Source: Zonotrichia leucophrys gambelii (taxonomy: Eukaryota > Chordata > Aves > Passeriformes > Passerellidae). Taken from it: DNA of 64,000 bases. Shown one piece after another: positions 58,873 to 64,000 of the stretch. The translations under genes and the position numbers were made by a program. The stretch lies in the NCBI RefSeq assembly GCF_028769735.1, contig NC_088186.1:6603001-6667000 (forward strand), read 5' to 3'. Every line of letters begins with the position of its first letter. Position 1 is the first letter of the stretch. Below the pieces are notes generated by a model. That model did not search any database, was not told the origin of the DNA, and saw only the letters and a program-made list of their open reading frames with translations.

Positions 58873-60645
58873 GTGATTTCAGCTGGTCCAGCTGGGGAAG
58901 CAGGGTCCTCTTGGCCCAGAACCACTGCTGACAGATCCCTCTGCCCCATCCACTCTTTGCTCTGTGCAGGAATGACTTTGGCAGTCTCATCCCAAATTTG
59001 CAGCTGAAAGTCAAGCAGCAGCAGCATTTTCCTTGTCCTAACCCCTTTCTTTTTTAGTGCAGCACTCTCCTCGTTATGGGGGCAGTGTGCAGTCAGGATT
59101 GCAGGGATGCTCTGGAGGGAAGGGGCAGCTCCAGCCTGCCAGAGGAGCTGGGTGAGCTGATGCTGCTCCCTGGTGCTCTCACAATTAGCCTGGGCACTGT
59201 AGCTCAGCTTGCAGGGGTCAGAGCTGTGCTCTGCTCTCGTGCCTGATGTGCAGATGAGACTGAAGCTGCTGCCCACATTCACTCCTGTGCACCCTTCTCC
59301 TGCAGAGCCCCAGGCCGTGTCCAAGGTGATGAAAGGGTTAAACAACTTATTTGCCTGCTTGCTTGCCGAGCTCTCCGTTGGAGTTCAGCCTCTGCCATAT
59401 GTTATATTACACAGCATGAGAAATCAGACTGAGGTGGCAATTTTAACACCCTTTATTCATACATCCTATTTTTACACTGATAGATGTAAGATATGCAAAG
59501 TGTAATTCCCAGCTGAAGCAGACTCAGCACATGGTTCCTGCTGCCTCAGCCAGGCATGGAAGGAGGACCAGCCAGGAGAACCTGGCTCCTGTCACCAGGG
59601 CAGGCAGCCCTGGAGGCACAGCAAGCCCTGCCTGCTGCCTGGGAGGCTCTGCTGGGTGCTGCCCATCTCTTCACTGCTGGGTGAGCACAGCTTGCTGGTG
59701 GTCAGCAGCTTGGGGTTTGTTGGTGCTCTCAGTGTGAAAGTGGCACCAGGGGTTTGCTGGTGCTCTCAGCCTGGAAGTGGCACTGCCTGGCAGCCCTGGG
59801 GCAAAGGCACCAGCAGGATGGCACTGGCAGGGAAAAGGCTCTGGCTGGTCCAGCTGCCCCGGGCAGGTCCAGCTGTGGAGGCTCAGAGGTGTCAGCAGAG
59901 CACAGGGATGGAGAGCAGAACCCTTTCCCTTCCTTTGCCTTTTACTGACACTGTTTCTCTGTTTTCTGTGCCCAAGGATAACACAAGCGGATGGAGGTTT
60001 TGCCCTTTGCCCGCAGTTGTCTGTGTCTTTAGAAGACAGTTAAGTCAGAAATCAAAGTTTTGCTCTCTTAGGGCTAAAGTAAAAGGATTTTGAGGTTTGC
60101 TACTGCGGATATACTCACTGGGAGCTCAGGAGTTTTTACCTGTGTGGCAGGACAGACACATAAAACAAGGACTGATGGATTTCTGAGTGAAAGAAGAGTC
60201 TTGAACATGGACAGCAGAGTCCTCTCCCCTCTCATGAGTCCTTTCATCACCCAGGGCTCCCTGGCACAGCAGTGAAACCCCCACTCTGCAATGTGCCTCT
60301 TGCAGGAGCGAGTTAACAGGCTAAAAAGAAACATTTCAAAGTTTAATTTGGAGCACTGTGTGACTGCAGAACAGATTTACATGAGCGTCTGAAGCAAGGA
60401 ATTTTGGAAAGGCAGTGGCGGGGACTGTAATTATAGGAAAGCCCTGTAACACATGCTGGAGCAGGTGCCTATGCACCAGCAAGGAAAGAAATGGGATAGT
60501 GGGGAACTTCCTGCTACAAGGGACAAGGAGGAGCTGCCTGGAAGCTGATAGTGGAGGGAAGGAGGGAGATTTCCCTCTCTGAGTCCTCTGTTGGAAATGA
60601 GGATTTTCCCTCCTCCCTGTGAGTGAGAGAGGCATTCCCTGAGAG
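58873..60645. other. Non-coding sequence, nothing recognised
   Basis: No gene supported. The overlapping frames at 59,531-60,093 (up to 145 codons) have no domain; the local sequence has imperfect repeats of 'tgctggtgctctcag' near 59,694-59,770. Confidence 0.5.
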
Positions 60646-60651
60646 CACAGG

Positions 60652-61039
60652 TGTGACCGTGTTCACAGGGGTCTCAGGTTGAGGGAAGAGATGAGAACGT
60701 TGACTCCATGTTTCAGAAGGCTTGATTTATTATTTTATGATATATATTACATTAAAACTATACTAAAAGAATAGAAGAAAGGATTTCATCAGAAGGCTAG
60801 CTAAGGATAGAATAGCAAAGAATGATAACAAAGGCTTGTGGCTGGGGCTCTCTGTCTGAGCCAGCTGGACTGTGATTGGCCATTAATTACAAACATCCAA
60901 CATGGGCCAATCACAGATGCACCTGTTGCATTCCACAGCAGCAGATAACCATTGTTTACATTTTGTTCCTGAGGCCTCCTCCCAGCTTCTCAGGAGGAAA
61001 AATCTAAGGAAAGGATTTTTCATAAAAGATGTCTGTGCA
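60652..61039 (-). mobile_element. Solo ERV LTR, type A, with 6-bp target duplication
   Basis: 388 bp, TGTGACCGTG...GATGTCTGTGCA, very close to the 27.3-kb copy. Exact CACAGG flanks lie at 60646-60651 and 61040-61045. The poly(A)-signal complement TTTATT is at 60726-60731 and the CCAAT-type complement 'gattggccattaat' near 60,874. The 6-bp duplication suggests ERVK-like integration. No internal sequence. Confidence 0.95.
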
Positions 61040-61045
61040 CACAGG

Positions 61046-62994
61046 GAGAGCTGAAGTCAGTTCTCCCCCAGCTGAGCTGCCAGCTGGGGATGGCTCTGTG
61101 GGAAATGGGCTGGAGGGAGCCTGGCCCCAAGATTTTGTCCCCAAGACTCACAGCTGACTCTCCCTTGGCTGGTGCATTTGCTGCATCTCTGATTCATGAG
61201 CATGCTCTGCTGGCTAATCAGGGGCTGAGGTTCATTAGCAGCGCTCTCTCCATTACCTGATGACATTTTTATGAAACACATCAAAACCTCATCTCCTCGA
61301 CTACTGTGACAAAAAGACAGTCTGAGACAGCAGACACAAGCCTGCTTTCATTTGGAAATCAGCCTGGCAATGAAAGGCAGGTGCCAGATGTAGTAAAATG
61401 AACCTGATCAGAGGCACTCCATGCACAAGGAGGGCAGGACAGGAGTTTAGAGCAAACTGGAACTATCAGGAGAGCTTTGCCATGACATGACAGACTTTTT
61501 TGCTGGCCTCAGGCTGCTGGCCATGAGGGAAATGAGGGGAGAAAAAACAAGCTACTTGTCAGGCTGAGACTTTGTGCCACTGGGTGTATTCATGGCTGTG
61601 TGAACGCTCACCTACATACAACAGTGTGTAAATAAAGAGCTGCAGCACAGGCAGAGATGTGCACTTATGTTTGTGTCTGCAGGCACACATGAACTTTTGT
61701 GTTTTGTGGAGATAGGGAAACCTCCAATCCCTGATTCAAACCACAGAATAGCAAAATCTTTTCCTTAACACTTTTAAAAGGTCTGCTCTTTTGTTAATGC
61801 ACAAAGGTCCCCAGATTCAAGCTGCAGTTTGCATGTTGCACTGAAGGCTGAAATCATGAGGACACTCTTTAAGGGCTTAATGTGTCAGAGCCTAAAATGA
61901 TGTAGTCTCCAAACTCAACCCTAGAAGCCACCAGGAAGGGAAGAGCAATAAAAGAATCCTGTGGGATGGAGGCAGTCCAGAGAGTTTGGTGCTCCATCCC
62001 ATTAACAGCAAGGATGGGTAATTAGGCTGGACAAAACAGCATAAAGTGTTCTCCAGGGAGTTATCCCAGAGGCAGAGAGCTGGGCTGCTTGATCTAAGAG
62101 GCCTTTTCCAGCTCTAACAGTGAAGAACTGGATGTTTTTGAGAGCCTGTTTTTACAGCAGTGCTCACTAGTGGGTCAGGGAAAGGAAGGCTCATTATTTA
62201 TCTCCTGCCTCCATCTGACACCTTCCACTGGATCACTGGATGCATTTTTTTTTTCCCTCCTCCTCGTTGCAAATGGTTTCAGCAAAACATCGATGGGTCT
62301 TTAAGGGAATGTTGGAAGAAAAAATAAAAGAGCCTCCATCTCTCTGCAGCCAATGGGAAGGAGTGGAAGGCAGCCAGGAGGGGTGCTAATTAGGAGATAT
62401 TTCCTGTCGTTGTGAGGCTTTTATTTATAGGACTGAGTGTGAGAGGGTGTCAGTGAGTGTGAGAGGGTGAAGTGTGCTAGCGTGTGACTGAGGCACCCCG
62501 GACTGCCTAAAAATGAGAGAAACTCACTGGTTCATTTTAAACCCTGCCATTGAAGCTTGGTGGCTGGGGAAATGCAGACACAGACCTAGAGATAAATGAT
62601 AATTTGCACAGGTGTGTCTGCATAAGCTGCATGACAGACAGACAGGAGGAAACATGGTTGTTTCCAGTCTTGTGCTGAGCCCTTTTCCTCTTAGGAAACA
62701 CGAGTCCCCCTTACCATGAGAGATAACCCACTTTAATCTTTTTTTTTCCCCAAGCAGAGCAGCCTGGCCAGTGCAGAGCCTTTGGAGCTCTCCAGCAGAG
62801 GGACCATGAGCTCTCCTGCTGGCTTGGTGGGCTTGGAGACAGCAGGCAGCACTGAATGCCTCCACAGGGCTCCTAAATCCCTGCTGAACAGGCCACTTGG
62901 AATGGCACCCTGTTCCTGAGCTGGGATGGATTTGTGTAGCTACATTTCTCCTCATAGAGAAAAGCAAGACAATCTTCCCGAGAATATTTCTAAA
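61046..62994. other. Mostly unique non-coding sequence
   Basis: No gene supported. The segment 61,165-61,280 has repeated homeodomain-like words and may be conserved. A 20-bp-period duplication of 'tgagtgtgagagggtg' lies at 62434-62469. The 158-codon minus frame at 62,524-63,000 has no domain. Confidence 0.45.
62434..62469. repeat. Two-copy 20-bp tandem duplication
   Basis: 'tgagtgtgagagggtg' occurs at 62434 and again at 62454. Confidence 0.85.
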
Positions 62995-63585
62995 ATTCAC
63001 ACTCTCTGAACCTCAGAGAATGGTCAAAACAATTCTTATCTCATTTGCTGCGCCTGTGTTTATGCAAAAGTAAAACACAAAATAAATATAAAACATACAA
63101 AATAAAAAGAAATATAAACCACTAAATTTATATTTATATTTATATTTTATATTTATAAAATATAAAATACAAAGTATGCAAAATAAAATACAAAAATCGT
63201 TTACCCAAAATAAGAATATTTTGTTTCCTTGGCTTATCAAGGAAATTATATATCAAATGATGTAACAAATATATCAAAACTATCAGCTAACAATCACAAA
63301 ATTCTATACAGTTATGTACAATTAAATACGTAACAAATTCAAATATAATATAATATCATATCAAATCTATATGATATGATATAGTATAATATTATATAAT
63401 ATAATATAATATAATATAATATAATATAATATAATATAATATAATATAATATAATATAATATAATATAATATAATATAATATAATATAATATAATATAAT
63501 ATACCTTCTAATAAAATGAAACCAAATACATGATTCTCTCTTGTTGGGAGCAATAGTATCCACTATAGATCTGCCCATGGGATGG
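62995..63585 (+). mobile_element. ERV LTR, type B, with expanded AT core
   Basis: The left part, 'aaaacaattcttatctca' then 'tttgctgcgcctgtg', matches the reverse complement of the 56.6-kb copy. The right part, 'ccttctaataaaatg', aligns loosely with the type B poly(A)-signal/U5 region. Between them lie AT-rich sequence and a (ATAAT)n array. The copy is diverged. Its right end abuts the next LTR. Confidence 0.65.
63396..63500. repeat. (ATAAT)n pentanucleotide array
   Basis: Twenty-one uninterrupted ATAAT units, with degenerate period-5 sequence on the left from about 63,340. Frames across it (Ile/Tyr/Leu-rich) are repeat translations. Confidence 0.98.
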
Positions 63586-64000
63586 TGTGAGAACTGGATT
63601 TGTAAAGGGTTCTAAAACCTGGCTGGAAGCTCATGCAGCCTTGTACATCTCTATGCAAACTCTGAGATAAGGTGTGCTGACTTAGGAAGGCCATGGAATG
63701 GAGATGATATTGTTGAGAGAGATATTGAACTAGAAACAAGTTTCAAAAGATGGCTTTGCAAAAAAACCCAGATGTTTTGGAGAGTTAGAACTGTGAAAGA
63801 TGCATTGTAGCAAGACCTCATAATAGGTGATTATAGGTGATTAAAATAATAGGTGTTAGAAGTAATAGCAGCATTGTGTGGCAAAAGCTAATAGGCTGAA
63901 AAACATTTACAAGGTATTTTAACCAGGAAATAGGTTGGCTTCTGATAGAATGGTGTTGAGTTTTACATCTCTTATGTCTCACCCTTCTACGAGACTGATA
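63586..64000 (+). mobile_element. ERV LTR, cut by window end
   Basis: Starts TGTGAGAACTGG. Contains 'aggttctaaaacctggctg'-like, 'cattgtagcaagacctcat', 'aataggctgaaaaacattt' and, at the edge, 'gtctcacccttctacgaga', which in songbird LTRs of this kind comes just before the poly(A) signal. The 3' end lies outside the window, so whether it is solo is unknown. Confidence 0.7.

Noticed and set aside
59281..59505. Possible exon after 'ttctcctgcag'
   Set aside because: An acceptor-like tract precedes an open frame, but no matching donor or protein similarity was seen.
63013..63578. Ile/Tyr/Leu-rich minus-strand frames that look like membrane proteins
   Set aside because: The sequence is AT-rich simple repeat; the hydrophobicity is a result of composition.
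1..64000. CRISPR array, operon, toxin-antitoxin or phage-like system
   Set aside because: Nothing bacterial is present; the tandem repeats lack the repeat-spacer structure.

Overview
This window looks like non-coding vertebrate DNA, most likely from a songbird (Passeriformes). The evidence is seven copies of the avian LINE CR1, including intact 3' ends, about twenty solo or fragmentary endogenous-retrovirus LTRs of types typical of passerine genomes, general CpG depletion, and no bacterial gene organisation. LTRs outnumber CR1, which fits a passerine better than a galliform, where CR1 usually dominates. The species assignment is inference from repeat content only.

I find no protein-coding gene, exon, tRNA, rRNA, snRNA, miRNA or CRISPR array that I can support. 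The longest reading frame (252 codons at 41,906-42,664) runs into an LTR on the antisense side and shows no known domain. The other reading frames are short, overlap on both strands, or are translations of simple repeats. The window is therefore intergenic or deep intronic. LTRs occur in both orientations without clear bias.

Layout. 1-3.5 kb: a CR1 end, then an LTR, then a second LTR that has inserted into the tail of another CR1 copy. 6-13 kb: a duplicated 80-bp unclassified segment, a CpG-rich LTR at 9.1 kb, and two further LTRs at 12.1-13.0 kb. 13.5-20 kb: a CR1 end, a G-rich hexanucleotide array and a second dispersed duplicated segment. 20-28.5 kb: a solo LTR with perfect 6-bp target duplications (type A), an LTR carrying a pentanucleotide array (type B), a compound (TTA)n/(GGA)n repeat, and more type A and other LTRs. 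28.5-38 kb: mostly unique sequence with a 60-bp tandem repeat and two AT-rich stretches that look like possible conserved non-coding elements. 38-52 kb: LTRs at 38.1, 41.8, 42.5, 45.5, 49.5 and 51.4 kb and CR1 ends at 43.7 and 47.3 kb. 52-64 kb: an old CR1 fragment, a type B LTR, a CR1 with a 19-unit octamer tail, a type A LTR with perfect target duplications, and at the edge a type B LTR abutting another LTR cut by the window end.

The sequence records successive retrotransposition rather than cooperating genes. Family names A and B are mine, given from similarity inside the window; no database name is claimed. The most useful observations are the nested LTR-in-CR1 insertion, period-5 microsatellites at the same internal site in four of five type B LTRs, two exact 6-bp target duplications, two short dispersed duplications of unknown origin, a 24-bp direct repeat bracketing an LTR, and an open reading frame inside a retroviral U3 region.
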